Positions 1 to 8,884 of a stretch of DNA of 64,000 nucleotides are shown here, piece after piece; position 1 is the stretch's first letter, and the number at the start of each line of letters is the position of its first letter. This DNA is from Candidatus Homeothermus arabinoxylanisolvens (lineage in GTDB: Bacteria > Bacteroidota > Bacteroidia > Bacteroidales > Muribaculaceae): contig LUJO01000049.1 of the NCBI GenBank assembly GCA_001689405.1, positions 82,750 through 146,749 of the forward strand. The letters run 5' to 3'. The notes under the pieces are model-generated. The model saw nothing but the letters and a program-made list of their open reading frames with translations. It did no database searches and had not been told where the DNA came from. Made by a program: the position numbers and the translations under genes.

Positions 1-1
1 C

Positions 2-1189
2 TGGAAAGGTCTGCGGTTTGACGACATCGAGGCTACGGCAAGAAAGTGGATGCCTGTCATAATGGAGAAGGAGGCGCCTGATTTAGTGGTCGGGCTTTTC
101 CATGCCGGACAGGCCGGTAATGTGTTGGCGGGATATAAGGAGAACCCTTCGCTTGAAGTAGCGCGCAATGTACCGGGATTTGACGTAATACTCATGGGGC
201 ATGACCACCGGCGCGAGCGCAAGAGAGTCATAAATGTTGACGGCGATACGGTACTTGTCATGAATCCGGCCAATAACAGTGTAGTGCTTACCGACATAAC
301 CATGGCTTTTGATGTGGATGATACCGGTAAGGTGACCCGTAAACGTATTGACGGAAAGTTGCGCCCGATGTCGGATTTTGATATCGATGCGGAGTTCATG
401 GTTAAATTTTCGCCTTATATATCGGAGGTGAAAAGTTATGTCGAGGAGCCGGTAGGGCGTTTGACCGACTCCATTTCGACTCGTGACGCTTATTTTGGCC
501 CGTCGGCATTTGTTGACTTCATACATAAACTGCAACTTGACATAACGGATGCCGACATATCATTTGCCGCTCCTATATCATATGACGCCAACATCTCGGC
601 CGGCGAGATATATACCGGTGAGATGTTTAATCTCTACAAGTATGAGAACATGCTCTATGTTATGGCGCTTACCGGCCGGGAGATTAAAGATTATCTTGAG
701 TTCTCTTACGGATTGTGGGCCAATACCATGAAGTCGGAAAAAGACCACCTGCTCCTGTTTAAAGACTGTCCTGCCGATGGCGACGAGAGCAGGGCCATGC
801 TTGCCAATCCGAGCTATAATTTTGACTCGGCGGCCGGTATAATATATGAGGTGGATGTAAGAAAACGCCCCGGACATCGCGTTAAGATTATAAGTATGGC
901 CGATGGAAGCCGGTTTGATTACTCAAAGACGTATAAAGTGGCGTTGAACTCCTATCGCGGAAACGGAGGCGGCGAATTGCTTACCCGTGGTGCGGGCATA
1001 CCGCATGACAAACTCTCATCGCGTATTGTATATTCAACCGACCGTGATCTGCGGCATTATCTTGCCGATTATATACGTAATAAGGGTGTGATAAGACCCG
1101 AAAAACTCAATCATTGGCGATTTGTCCCTGAAAAATATGTGGCTCCCGCGGTAAAACGTGATTATTTGATGCTATTCCCTGAAAAATAG
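2..1189 (+). CDS. 5'-nucleotidase / metallophosphatase family protein, 5'-truncated by window edge
   Basis: The reading frame is open from base 2, so the true start lies outside the window and about 396 residues of the C-terminal part are visible. The end of a calcineurin-like metallophosphatase domain is seen first: a metal-ligand GHDH at about 196-207, after a region resembling the metallophosphatase 'H.G' step. The C-terminal 5'-nucleotidase substrate domain follows, with the YRGNGGGELL-type motif at about 955-985. Family knowledge: UshA-like enzymes hydrolyse nucleoside 5'-phosphates in the periplasm and supply nucleosides and phosphate. A signal peptide would lie upstream and cannot be checked. 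It ends 77 bp before the next gene on the same strand, which has its own promoter. Confidence 0.88.
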   Translation, partial: WKGLRFDDIEATARKWMPVIMEKEAPDLVVGLFHAGQAGNVLAGYKENPSLEVARNVPGFDVILMGHDHRRERKRVINVDGDTVLVMNPANNSVVLTDITMAFDVDDTGKVTRKRIDGKLRPMSDFDIDAEFMVKFSPYISEVKSYVEEPVGRLTDSISTRDAYFGPSAFVDFIHKLQLDITDADISFAAPISYDANISAGEIYTGEMFNLYKYENMLYVMALTGREIKDYLEFSYGLWANTMKSEKDHLLLFKDCPADGDESRAMLANPSYNFDSAAGIIYEVDVRKRPGHRVKIISMADGSRFDYSKTYKVALNSYRGNGGGELLTRGAGIPHDKLSSRIVYSTDRDLRHYLADYIRNKGVIRPEKLNHWRFVPEKYVAPAVKRDYLMLFPEK

Positions 1190-1197
1190 ATTGATTT

Positions 1198-1229
1198 CTT
1201 GTAAATTACAAATAAAAATGCTAAATTTG
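1198..1229 (+). promoter_or_regulatory. Bacteroidetes-type promoter for the 102-aa secreted protein
   Basis: CTTG at 1198-1201 (-33 element) is followed by a 20-bp spacer and TAAATTTG at 1222-1229 (-7 element, consensus TAnnTTTG). Transcription would start near 1233, about 34 nt ahead of the ATG at 1267. Confidence 0.6.
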
Positions 1230-1266
1230 TATTAGGCATTATTTAATTTGTCGGAAAAGAACGGGA

Positions 1267-1575
1267 ATGAAACGGTTCGTTTTTATCATCGCATTGGTTA
1301 TGGCTTCGGTAGTATGTACACCGGAGGCTGTATATTCACAGACCGGCGATGGTGAAACGCTCTCTTCCGTTAACCGTACACCGTTGTTAAAAGCCGTGGC
1401 AAACGGCATAGAGATAACCGTACGTGACGGAGTGGCCCGACGCTTTTATATCTACTCGATAACCGGGCAGGTTATCAAGTCGGTTGAGGTGGCCGAGTGT
1501 GTGACCGTGCAGTTGCCGCAAGGTTATTATATAGTCAAATGCAGCGACTGGGCAAAGAAGATTGTCGTACGTTGA
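1267..1575 (+). CDS. Small secreted protein resembling a C-terminal secretion/sorting domain
   Basis: 102 residues. An N-terminal signal peptide (hydrophobic residues 4-20, likely cleavage after the VYSQ region) is followed by a short linker. About 65 residues then have the pattern of Bacteroidetes type A sorting/CTD-like domains: a VxxxDG turn, an IYSITGQVIKSV strand, LPQGYYIVK and a terminal KKIVVR. In known T9SS cargo this module sits at the end of a long protein; here it is almost the whole protein. Its own promoter lies upstream and the pullulanase gene follows 95 bp later. Function unknown. It could be a remnant of a larger cargo gene, or a small cell-surface protein. Existence as a gene is well supported by signal peptide, promoter and codon pattern. 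Confidence 0.75.
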   Translation: MKRFVFIIALVMASVVCTPEAVYSQTGDGETLSSVNRTPLLKAVANGIEITVRDGVARRFYIYSITGQVIKSVEVAECVTVQLPQGYYIVKCSDWAKKIVVR

Positions 1576-1669
1576 CATTTTTGTGACTTTCCGATATTTA
1601 CATATGCCAGTTTTATACTGAATACTTTTTTAGAAGTTGTCTGATAGCATATTTATTAATTTACAGAAA

Positions 1670-3691
1670 ATGAATTTAAATCTAATGAAGCTATGCGCAA
1701 GCGCATTAGCCGTGACCGCCGTGACATGTGGCGCCGAGCGGTTGCAGGCTACGGGCAGTGATGCGGCTTACAGCACATTTGAAACCTATGATGGTGATGA
1801 TCTTGAGTTGGTGGTTGATGCCAAGGGAACACATTTCGCGTTGTGGTCTCCCGAGGCTCAGGGCGCCGAAGTTCTTATTTATCCTACCGACCGTAACAGC
1901 GCGGCTGTCGACTCTCTTGTCATGACACGTGGCGACAAGGGTGTGTGGCGTGCATCGGTCCCCGAGAAACTCTATGGACGTTTCTATACATTTCGTATAA
2001 AGTACGACGGCAAGTGGCTTGCCGAGACCCCCGGTGTATGGGCTAAAGCTCTTGGCACCAACGGTGAGCGTGCTGCGATTATTGATTTCGATGCTACCGA
2101 TCCCGAAGGCTGGGCCACGGATAAAGGACCTGCCATCAAGAGTATAAACGATGCGGTCCTGTATGAGATGCATCACCGCGATTTTTCGGTACATCCGTCG
2201 TCGGGTATTGTCAACAAAGGTAAATTTCTTGCCCTTACAGAGGAGGGTACGGTGTCGTCCGCAGGCGACAAGACCGGCATAAATCACCTAAAAGAGCTCG
2301 GAATTACCCATGTACACATACTGCCGTCTTATGATTTCAACAGTGTCGACGAGACCCAGCTGCCGAGCAACCGTTATAACTGGGGCTATGATCCGGTCAA
2401 CTATAATGCTCCCGAAGGAAGCTATTCGACCAATCCTGCCGATCCTGAAGCGCGTATAAGAGAGATGAAGGAGATGGTGAAGTCGCTCCACGACGCCGGT
2501 ATAGGTGTTGTCATGGATGTGGTTTATAATCATACGGCCTTGAATGATGACTCCAACTTCTCGCTCACGGCACCGGGCTATTATTACCGTCACCGTCCCG
2601 ACGGTTCATACAGTGATGCTTCGGGTTGTGGCAATGAGACTGCTTCGGAGCGTGAGCAGATGCGCAATTTCATCGTGAATTCAGTAAAATACTGGGCGAA
2701 GGAGTATCATATCGACGGTTTCCGCTTTGACCTTATGGCCATACACGACACAACGACTATGAATGATGTGGTGAAGGCTCTTAAGGAGGTGAATCCCGAC
2801 ATATTTGTATATGGTGAGGGCTGGACCGCCGGCGACTCTCCGCTTCCGGTCGGAGAGCGTGCATTGAAGGATAATGTTTCTGCCATGCCCGGCGTGGCGG
2901 TATTCAGCGATGACATCCGCGATGCTGTCAAGGGACACTATAGCGATGCGCGCGATCGTGGCTTCGCTACAGGCAAGCCCGGCAACGAGGAGACCGTAAA
3001 AATAGGCATAGTGGGGGCTACCGCACACCCGCAGGTCGACTACGCCAAAGGCAACAATTCCAAGAAACCTTATGCTCTGGCGCCCACACAGGTCATAAAC
3101 TATGTGTCGTGTCATGATGACCTCATGTTGACCGATAAGCTGGCAAAGTCTATGCCCGATGCCGACAAAGAGGCGCGTCAGCGTGCCGACAAGTTGGCCC
3201 AGACCATAATATTTACTTCGCAGGGCACCCCGTTTTTATTTGCCGGCGAGGAGATATTCCGCGACAAGAAGGGCGTGCACAACTCTTATAAGTCGCCTGA
3301 CTCAATCAATGCCATCGACTGGACCCTCAAGCATGAGAACAGCGACATATACAATTACTATCGCCAGCTGATAGCGCTGCGCAAGGCTCATCCGGCATTC
3401 CGTATGACTACAGCGGAGGATGTGGCGCGTCATCTTGTCTTTGACGATGTGAAAGGTGAGCCTAATCTTATATCGTACTCGCTGAAGGATCATGCCAACG
3501 GCGATGCGTGGAAGGAGATAAAGGTTATATTCAATGGCAGTGACGAGGTGAAGAAGGTCAAAATAAGTCGTGGCGAATGGCTTGTCGTGGCTCGTGACGG
3601 CCAACTGGAAGCCGAGGGCATGGGATACACCAAAGGCGGCATCGTGGAAGTGGCTCCACGCTCCGCTCTGATACTCGCCAAAGAAAAATAA
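1670..3691 (+). CDS. pulA: Type I pullulanase (GH13 with CBM48-like N-terminal domain)
   Basis: About 673 residues from the ATG at 1670; the frame extends to a TTG at 1637 but the ATG gives a proper hydrophobic signal sequence. Residues about 40-130 look like a CBM48/E-set domain. The catalytic (beta/alpha)8 domain carries the type I pullulanase signature YNWGYDP (about residue 235) and the four GH13 regions: DVVYNHT (about 282), GFRFDLM with the nucleophile Asp (about 349), the EGW acid/base Glu (about 382) and VSCHDD (about 480). A C-terminal beta domain completes it. The family cleaves alpha-1,6 branches in pullulan, amylopectin and glycogen. The export signal puts it in the periplasm or on the surface. 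No SusC/SusD neighbours are visible, so it is not in an obvious starch locus. A strong inverted repeat follows the stop. Confidence 0.93.
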   Translation: MNLNLMKLCASALAVTAVTCGAERLQATGSDAAYSTFETYDGDDLELVVDAKGTHFALWSPEAQGAEVLIYPTDRNSAAVDSLVMTRGDKGVWRASVPEKLYGRFYTFRIKYDGKWLAETPGVWAKALGTNGERAAIIDFDATDPEGWATDKGPAIKSINDAVLYEMHHRDFSVHPSSGIVNKGKFLALTEEGTVSSAGDKTGINHLKELGITHVHILPSYDFNSVDETQLPSNRYNWGYDPVNYNAPEGSYSTNPADPEARIREMKEMVKSLHDAGIGVVMDVVYNHTALNDDSNFSLTAPGYYYRHRPDGSYSDASGCGNETASEREQMRNFIVNSVKYWAKEYHIDGFRFDLMAIHDTTTMNDVVKALKEVNPDIFVYGEGWTAGDSPLPVGERALKDNVSAMPGVAVFSDDIRDAVKGHYSDARDRGFATGKPGNEETVKIGIVGATAHPQVDYAKGNNSKKPYALAPTQVINYVSCHDDLMLTDKLAKSMPDADKEARQRADKLAQTIIFTSQGTPFLFAGEEIFRDKKGVHNSYKSPDSINAIDWTLKHENSDIYNYYRQLIALRKAHPAFRMTTAEDVARHLVFDDVKGEPNLISYSLKDHANGDAWKEIKVIFNGSDEVKKVKISRGEWLVVARDGQLEAEGMGYTKGGIVEVAPRSALILAKEK

Positions 3692-3734
3692 GACGATATA
3701 TTGAAAATCCTCATATAGGAGGACTGATAAAATA

Positions 3735-3767
3735 AAGGGGGCGCCGAATATCTGTCGGCGCCCCCTT
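3735..3767. terminator. Bidirectional rho-independent terminator between pulA and trxB
   Basis: Perfect 13-bp inverted repeat (AAGGGGGCGCCGA at 3735-3747, complement at 3755-3767) with a 7-nt loop between two convergent genes. On the minus strand it is followed by a T-rich run, so it is best suited to ending trxB; it can also stop pulA transcription. Confidence 0.85.
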
Positions 3768-3789
3768 GTCGTATCTTGATCAGTACCAA

Positions 3790-4734
3790 TCAGCTTTGGT
3801 GCTCAAGCAGGAAGTGCTCGGCGTCAAGGGCGGCACGGCATCCGGTACCGGCGGCGGTTATTGCCTGCTGGTAGTGCGGGTCGGCTACGTCACCTGCCGC
3901 AAACACGCCCTCTACGCTTGTAGATTGATCGTGGCCCGGAAGTATTATATAGCCTTGGTCGTCAAGCGATATCTGTCCTTTGAATATGTCGGTATTGGGC
4001 TTGTGGCCTATCGCAAGGAAGAAACCGTCGATGGCTATGTCAAGCTCTTTTTCTTTATCGGTACCGGCGAATTCGACCAAGTGGGCGCCTTCAAGAAACT
4101 CGGTGCCGAAGAGTCCGCGTGTCTGTGTGTTGAACAGTACGGTTATGTTTTCTTTCGCCATGACGCGCTGCTGCATGACTTTGGATGCTCTCAGGTAGTC
4201 TTTGCGTACTATGAGATACACTTTCTTGGCGAGATTGGCAAGATAGAGCGCTTCCTCGCAGGCTGTGTCGCCTCCGCCTACAACGGCTACCGTGCGGCCG
4301 CGGTAGAAGAAGCCGTCGCATGTGGCGCATGCCGATACGCCGAGTCCGGAGAATCGCTGTTCGTCAGGCAGCCCGAGGTAACGTGCCGAAGCTCCGGTAG
4401 CTATGATTACCGTCTCGGCCTTGATGACAGTGCCGTCGTCGGCAGTAAGTGTAAACGGGTGGTTGCTGAAATCAACGTCCGTTATTATGCCGGTGCGTAT
4501 ATCGGCGCCGAAACGCTCGGCCTGTTTGCGCAGGTCCTCCATCAGTTGCGCTCCCATGACGCCGTCGGGATACCCCGGGAAATTTTCGACTTCTGACGTC
4601 GTTGTAAGTTGACCGCCCGGCTGAAGGCCTTCATACAGGACAGGCGATATGTTTGCCCTTGATGCATATATGGCTGCCGTGTAGCCGGCGGGGCCGGAGC
4701 CGATGATAAGACATTTGGTATTTTCTGTAGCCAT
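3790..4734 (-). CDS. trxB: Thioredoxin-disulfide reductase
   Basis: 314 residues, normal length for the low-molecular-weight bacterial enzyme. The N-terminal FAD-binding motif GSGPAGYTAA is at about residue 12. The redox-active CATC pair lies at about residues 140-145, and the NADPH-binding motif GGGDTACEEA follows. The C-terminal FAD motif includes VFAAGDVADP. The enzyme passes electrons from NADPH through FAD and the CxxC pair to thioredoxin in the cytoplasm. It is the last gene of ftsK-lolA-trxB (33 bp after lolA) and ends at a strong terminator. In an anaerobe it would support disulfide reduction and peroxide defence alongside rubrerythrin and the flavodiiron protein in this window. Confidence 0.96.
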   Translation of the reverse strand: MATENTKCLIIGSGPAGYTAAIYASRANISPVLYEGLQPGGQLTTTSEVENFPGYPDGVMGAQLMEDLRKQAERFGADIRTGIITDVDFSNHPFTLTADDGTVIKAETVIIATGASARYLGLPDEQRFSGLGVSACATCDGFFYRGRTVAVVGGGDTACEEALYLANLAKKVYLIVRKDYLRASKVMQQRVMAKENITVLFNTQTRGLFGTEFLEGAHLVEFAGTDKEKELDIAIDGFFLAIGHKPNTDIFKGQISLDDQGYIILPGHDQSTSVEGVFAAGDVADPHYQQAITAAGTGCRAALDAEHFLLEHQS

Positions 4735-4767
4735 GTTTTGTCGTATTTTTTGTTATTGTATTATGAT

Positions 4768-5385
4768 TTAGCGGAGATCAATGATTTCCGCCTTTGGATA
4801 CTGCTTCTTGTTGAAAACAAATGTGGAGACGGGATAGTTTGTACCGGTTTTTAACGTCTTGATACGTATGGCCATATTGGTTCCGTTATCGGTCGTCAGT
4901 TCAATCCTTTCCGGCATGAAGGACGATGCGTTGAATGTCACCGTAGCTTTTTTTATGTAGGCTCCCCGGGCATTTGTCGGTGTGAGCGCCACTTTGTATT
5001 TTCCCGAAGGCGCTTTAAGCGATACCGCTTTGTAGGCTTTTCTGAACGAGCTTATTATGACGAACGGATTCACCTGCGCCAGCTCTTCGGGAGTAGGCTC
5101 TACGATGTTGACCTCGTTGGACGACGGCATGAAGGTCCACTGCGTGTTGCCGTCATACCATGCCATCAGGTCGGGTGAGCTTAAGTGAAATTTCTCACCG
5201 GCCATGACAAGTGTGCCTACCGATGTTTGTTGACCGTCGCTTATGTCGTACGTGGCCGTTATCGACCGGACGGTTTTGATGCGTTTGGCCGCTTCGTCAA
5301 GCACCTGACTGCCTGTAAGCGTTTTGGCTCCGGCAGGTATAATGACCGACATTACGGTCAGCAGTATGATGATGCGTCTTAACAT
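4768..5385 (-). CDS. lolA: LolA-like periplasmic outer-membrane lipoprotein carrier
   Basis: 205 residues with a classic signal peptide (residues 1-20, cleavage near AGA-K). The mature part has the LolA/LolB half-barrel pattern: an early VRSITATYDI strand, GEKFHLSSPDLMAWYDGNTQWTF, and VNPFVIISSFRKAYK. LolA takes lipoproteins released by LolCDE and carries them across the periplasm. The gene starts 9 bp after ftsK and precedes trxB; an ftsK-lolA arrangement is common in Bacteroidetes. Sequence divergence from proteobacterial LolA is high, as is normal in this phylum, so function is assigned on fold pattern, size and context. Confidence 0.85.
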   Translation of the reverse strand: MLRRIIILLTVMSVIIPAGAKTLTGSQVLDEAAKRIKTVRSITATYDISDGQQTSVGTLVMAGEKFHLSSPDLMAWYDGNTQWTFMPSSNEVNIVEPTPEELAQVNPFVIISSFRKAYKAVSLKAPSGKYKVALTPTNARGAYIKKATVTFNASSFMPERIELTTDNGTNMAIRIKTLKTGTNYPVSTFVFNKKQYPKAEIIDLR

Positions 5386-5394
5386 TGAGTTCTG

Positions 5395-8103
5395 CTATAG
5401 GTTGTTTATTTCAAGATACCGGTCAAGCTGCAGCGAGTCCATGAGTACCGACCGCGGTTTTGCTCCGGAAGCCGGGCCCACTATGCCGGCTGCTTCAAAT
5501 TGATCCATCAGTCGGCCTGCACGGTTGTAGCCTATCTGATAGCGGCGCTGCAGCATCGATGTCGATGCTGTCGATGATGATATTATGAAGCGAGCGGCCT
5601 CTTCAAACAGCGGGTCGCGGTCTGATACCTGTCCCGTGCCGCTTCCCGAACCGCCGTCGCCTTCCGGTACATACTCGGGCAGGGTATATGCTTCGGTATA
5701 GCCCATCTGTTCGTTTATGTCGCGGCATATGTCGGCCACCTCCGATGTGCTTATGAACGCGCACTGCACACGCTTGACTTCTCCTTTTATGGATATAAGC
5801 ATGTCGCCGCGGCCTATAAGCTGATTGGCTCCCGGCTGGTCGAGGATTGTACGGCTGTCCACCATCTGCATTACGCGGAAGGCCATACGGCCCGGGAAGT
5901 TGGCTTTTATCATACCGGTTATTACATCGGTCGACGGGCGCTGTGTGGCCAGTATGAGGTGTATGCCTGCGGCACGTGCCTTTTGCGCAAGTCGTGCTAT
6001 CGGCCTTTCGACCTCTTTGCCCGCTACCATTATGAGGTCGGCAAACTCATCGACAATCACTACTATGTAGGGCATGAACTTGTGTCCGTTTTCCGGATTG
6101 AGCTTGCGGGCTATGAACTTTTCGTTGTAGTCCTTTATGTTGCGTTCGTCGGCTTTGTTAAGCAGAGCGAAGCGGTTGTCCATCTCGACGCATAACGAAT
6201 TGAGTGTGGCCACTACCTTCATAGGGTCGGTGATGATGGGGTTCTCTTCGTCGGGAAGTTTTGCAAGATAATGGCGTTCAAGTTTCGCATACAGATTGAA
6301 CTCTACCGATTTCGGGTCAATCAGCACGAATTTAAGTTCCGACGGGTGCTTTTTATATAGCAGCGACGTGATTATAGTGTTGAGACCGACCGATTTACCC
6401 TGTCCGGTGGCGCCGGCTACAAGAAGGTGCGGCGTGTCGGTCAGGTCGGCTATGTAGATATCCTTTGATATCTCGGCTCCCATAGCCATGGGGAGTATGC
6501 ATTTTGTCTCCTGAAACTGGCGCGAGGTTATGACCGAACGTATGGGCACCATCTGCGGGTCCTTGTTGGGCACTTCTATACCTACAGTGCCTTTGCCGGG
6601 TATAGGGGCTATGATGCGCACTCCGAGAGCGCGCAGACTCAATGCTATGTCATCCGACAGATTTTTGATCTGCGATATTCTTACGCCTTCAGCCGGAATT
6701 ATCTCGTATAGCGTCACTGTCGGTCCTACTGTCGCCTCTATGTGTGAGATGGCTATCTTGTAATTTTTCAAGGTGGCTATGATGCGCTCCTTGTTTTCCT
6801 CCATTTCGGTCTCGTCCACAATCTCCGTTTTGAGCTTTACTTCTTTAAGCAGATCTACCGACGGGAAGTGGAAGCGGGGCAGTTCGGCGGTCGGGTCATA
6901 AGGCTTCATTTCCACCTTCTCTGCTTCCTGAATTTCGTTGTCAGTTACCGTGAGGCCGACTGTGTTGTCAGTGTCGGCATCCTTTCCGTTTTCGACATTC
7001 TCTTCATTTTCCGAAATCGGGCGGTCAGGCAGGGGAGTATCGTAGTGCTCCTCGACGTCGCTGTCCTGTGTCGCGGCGGGGGTGTCGTGGTCGATTGACG
7101 ACGGCATGACGGGGTCGCGGTATACCGGGCGGTCATAGTCGGTCGACGGCTCGGGTATGGAGGTGAACGGGTCTTCGTCAAATACAAGCTGGCGCTCTGC
7201 GACGGGTTCTTCGGGAGTCTCTTTCTCTTCCGGAGTGACATTGTCGACCAGTTCGTCAGACTTTCGCAGCGATTCCTCGATTCTGCGCCGCTCCTCTTCT
7301 TTGGCCGCTTTCTCGGCTGCCACACGTGCGTTGTGTGCGTTTATCTTACGCCTGTATGTCACATAGGCTATGCGCAGCTCGTTAAGATATATGGCCATTA
7401 CAAGCCCTACGAGAAGTATGCTTACAAGTATGGCCCCGGGTATACCCGTATTAGCCAATAAGAATTTATTTATCTCATAACCGTGTATGCCTCCCCAATA
7501 GAGCCAAGACCCGGCGCTGTAAGTGACAAGCCCGAGTACTACCGACACCGTTATGGTCACGATGAGGCTCTTCATGGTAAGCGACCAGAATGATATGCGT
7601 GACTTCCGGTTAAGCAGCTTCCACGCGAGCGCGAAGAAGTAGAATATTAAGACAAAAGCACCTATGCCGAGACCGTTTGATATGAAGTTCTGCGACAGAA
7701 AAGCTCCGAACGCTCCTCCCGCGTTACGTACGGTTTCCGGATTTTGGGCCATTTCGCTTACGGTATTGTTGAGTACCATGCTCTGGTCATCGGCTCCGGT
7801 GGTGAAGTAGGATATGGCCGCTATGAGCAGGTATGTGGCCCAACAAAGCAGTGCTATGCCTGCAAATGTACGTGTGCGTCTGTCAGTGACAAATCTTACT
7901 ATGGAGTTGTCCTTCAGTACTGAAGGCTTTTTTGCCTTTTTTTGCGGTTTCCGGGGCGCGGGGTCCTCTGCCGGTTTTGACGCCGCCTGACGGCGGGCAT
8001 ATTCTCGGTCAAGGGCATCGGGGTCGAAGTTATCGGATATAATATTTTCGGGTCTCATAATAGCGTAAGTATAGTTGTGCGGCATCGGCGTTTGCTTAGA
8101 CAT
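5395..8103 (-). CDS. ftsK: DNA translocase FtsK/SpoIIIE
   Basis: 902 residues. A basic N-terminal tail is followed by about four membrane spans (between roughly residues 75 and 240), an acidic/proline-rich linker (about 260-420), and the motor domain. The motor shows Walker A GATGQGKSV, a Walker B region VIVDEFADLI, and the RPSTDVITG segment. A C-terminal gamma winged-helix domain, which reads KOPS sequences, closes the protein with GYNRAGRLMDQFEAAG. FtsK anchors at the septum, pumps chromosome ends apart and activates XerCD at dif. The start at 8103 lies 16 nt downstream of a clear -33/-7 promoter, which supports it over the next Met at residue 8. First gene of ftsK-lolA-trxB. Confidence 0.96.
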   Translation of the reverse strand: MSKQTPMPHNYTYAIMRPENIISDNFDPDALDREYARRQAASKPAEDPAPRKPQKKAKKPSVLKDNSIVRFVTDRRTRTFAGIALLCWATYLLIAAISYFTTGADDQSMVLNNTVSEMAQNPETVRNAGGAFGAFLSQNFISNGLGIGAFVLIFYFFALAWKLLNRKSRISFWSLTMKSLIVTITVSVVLGLVTYSAGSWLYWGGIHGYEINKFLLANTGIPGAILVSILLVGLVMAIYLNELRIAYVTYRRKINAHNARVAAEKAAKEEERRRIEESLRKSDELVDNVTPEEKETPEEPVAERQLVFDEDPFTSIPEPSTDYDRPVYRDPVMPSSIDHDTPAATQDSDVEEHYDTPLPDRPISENEENVENGKDADTDNTVGLTVTDNEIQEAEKVEMKPYDPTAELPRFHFPSVDLLKEVKLKTEIVDETEMEENKERIIATLKNYKIAISHIEATVGPTVTLYEIIPAEGVRISQIKNLSDDIALSLRALGVRIIAPIPGKGTVGIEVPNKDPQMVPIRSVITSRQFQETKCILPMAMGAEISKDIYIADLTDTPHLLVAGATGQGKSVGLNTIITSLLYKKHPSELKFVLIDPKSVEFNLYAKLERHYLAKLPDEENPIITDPMKVVATLNSLCVEMDNRFALLNKADERNIKDYNEKFIARKLNPENGHKFMPYIVVIVDEFADLIMVAGKEVERPIARLAQKARAAGIHLILATQRPSTDVITGMIKANFPGRMAFRVMQMVDSRTILDQPGANQLIGRGDMLISIKGEVKRVQCAFISTSEVADICRDINEQMGYTEAYTLPEYVPEGDGGSGSGTGQVSDRDPLFEEAARFIISSSTASTSMLQRRYQIGYNRAGRLMDQFEAAGIVGPASGAKPRSVLMDSLQLDRYLEINNL

Positions 8104-8119
8104 GCGCTGATGATAGATA

Positions 8120-8151
8120 CAAAGTTACTATAACCCGAAATTATACGCAAA
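8120..8151 (-). promoter_or_regulatory. Bacteroidetes-type promoter for ftsK-lolA-trxB
   Basis: Reading on the minus strand: TTTG (8151-8148), 20-bp spacer, TAACTTTG (8127-8120). Both elements and the spacing match the Bacteroides consensus. Predicted transcription start is near 8116, about 12 nt before the ftsK ATG. Confidence 0.75.
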
Positions 8152-8171
8152 ATTCAGGCATAATAAAATAT

Positions 8172-8195
8172 GCAAAATTGCCGGCCCGATCCGGC
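8172..8195 (-). terminator. Probable terminator after rpe
   Basis: A short GC hairpin (CCGGC at 8195-8191, GCCGG at 8184-8180 in minus orientation) is followed on the minus strand by an AT/T-rich run. It lies between the rpe stop and the ftsK promoter. The stem is only five pairs, so confidence is moderate. Confidence 0.45.
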
Positions 8196-8226
8196 GGGCG
8201 GCATCGGTGTATTTACGACCGTCGGT

Positions 8227-8871
8227 TCAGAGAGCTTTAAGTGCCCTGATGGCATGATGCGGGTCGGGCGAATTGAATACATAGCTTCCGGCGACAAGCA
8301 TGTCGGCTCCGTATTGTGCAAGCAGACCTCCGGTATGCGCGTTTATACCGCCGTCAACCTCTATTATGGCGTTTGACCCTGAGTCGGCAATGAGCTTCTT
8401 CAGTCTTACAAGTTTGGCCAACGTGTTTTTTATAAATGACTGGCCACCGAAGCCGGGATTTACCGACATGAGCAGCACCAGATCGATGTCGTTGATTATG
8501 TCGACAAGATGTTCTATCGGAGTTCCGGGATTTATGGCTACACCAACTTTCATGCCGGCTTGTCTTATCATCTGCACCACGCGGTATAAATGCACACACG
8601 CCTCGACATGCACGGTCATAAGCGATGTTCCGCAATCGCGCACCTGTGATACGTATTTCTGCGGCTCGACTATCATGAGGTGTACGTCGAGCGGAAGGGT
8701 GGATATGGCGTTTATGGCCTTTATGACAGGGAAACCGAACGTGATGTTTGGTACAAATACTCCGTCCATTACGTCGATATGTAGATAATCGGCTTCAGAT
8801 GAGTTTAGCATTTCGATTTCTCTTTGTAAATTGCCGAAATCAGCCGATAAAAGAGATGGTGCTATAAGCAT
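8227..8871 (-). CDS. rpe: Ribulose-phosphate 3-epimerase
   Basis: 214 residues from the ATG at 8871. The frame extends to 8925, but that would overlap the preceding gene, and only the chosen start gives the family N-terminus MLIAPSLLSADF. TIM-barrel motifs seen: HIDVMDGVFVPN, DVHLMIVEP, LLMSVNPGFGGQ and IEVDGGIN, which hold the metal-binding His/Asp residues. It interconverts ribulose-5-phosphate and xylulose-5-phosphate in the non-oxidative pentose phosphate pathway. It begins 13 bp after the DedA-family gene and is probably co-transcribed with it. Confidence 0.96.
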   Translation of the reverse strand: MLIAPSLLSADFGNLQREIEMLNSSEADYLHIDVMDGVFVPNITFGFPVIKAINAISTLPLDVHLMIVEPQKYVSQVRDCGTSLMTVHVEACVHLYRVVQMIRQAGMKVGVAINPGTPIEHLVDIINDIDLVLLMSVNPGFGGQSFIKNTLAKLVRLKKLIADSGSNAIIEVDGGINAHTGGLLAQYGADMLVAGSYVFNSPDPHHAIRALKAL

Positions 8872-8884
8872 GGCAATGAATGGT

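Noticed and set aside
3766..4596. 276-codon plus-strand open frame
   Set aside because: Lies wholly opposite trxB; composition of a shadow frame (runs of Tyr, Cys, Val, Arg), no family pattern, no promoter.
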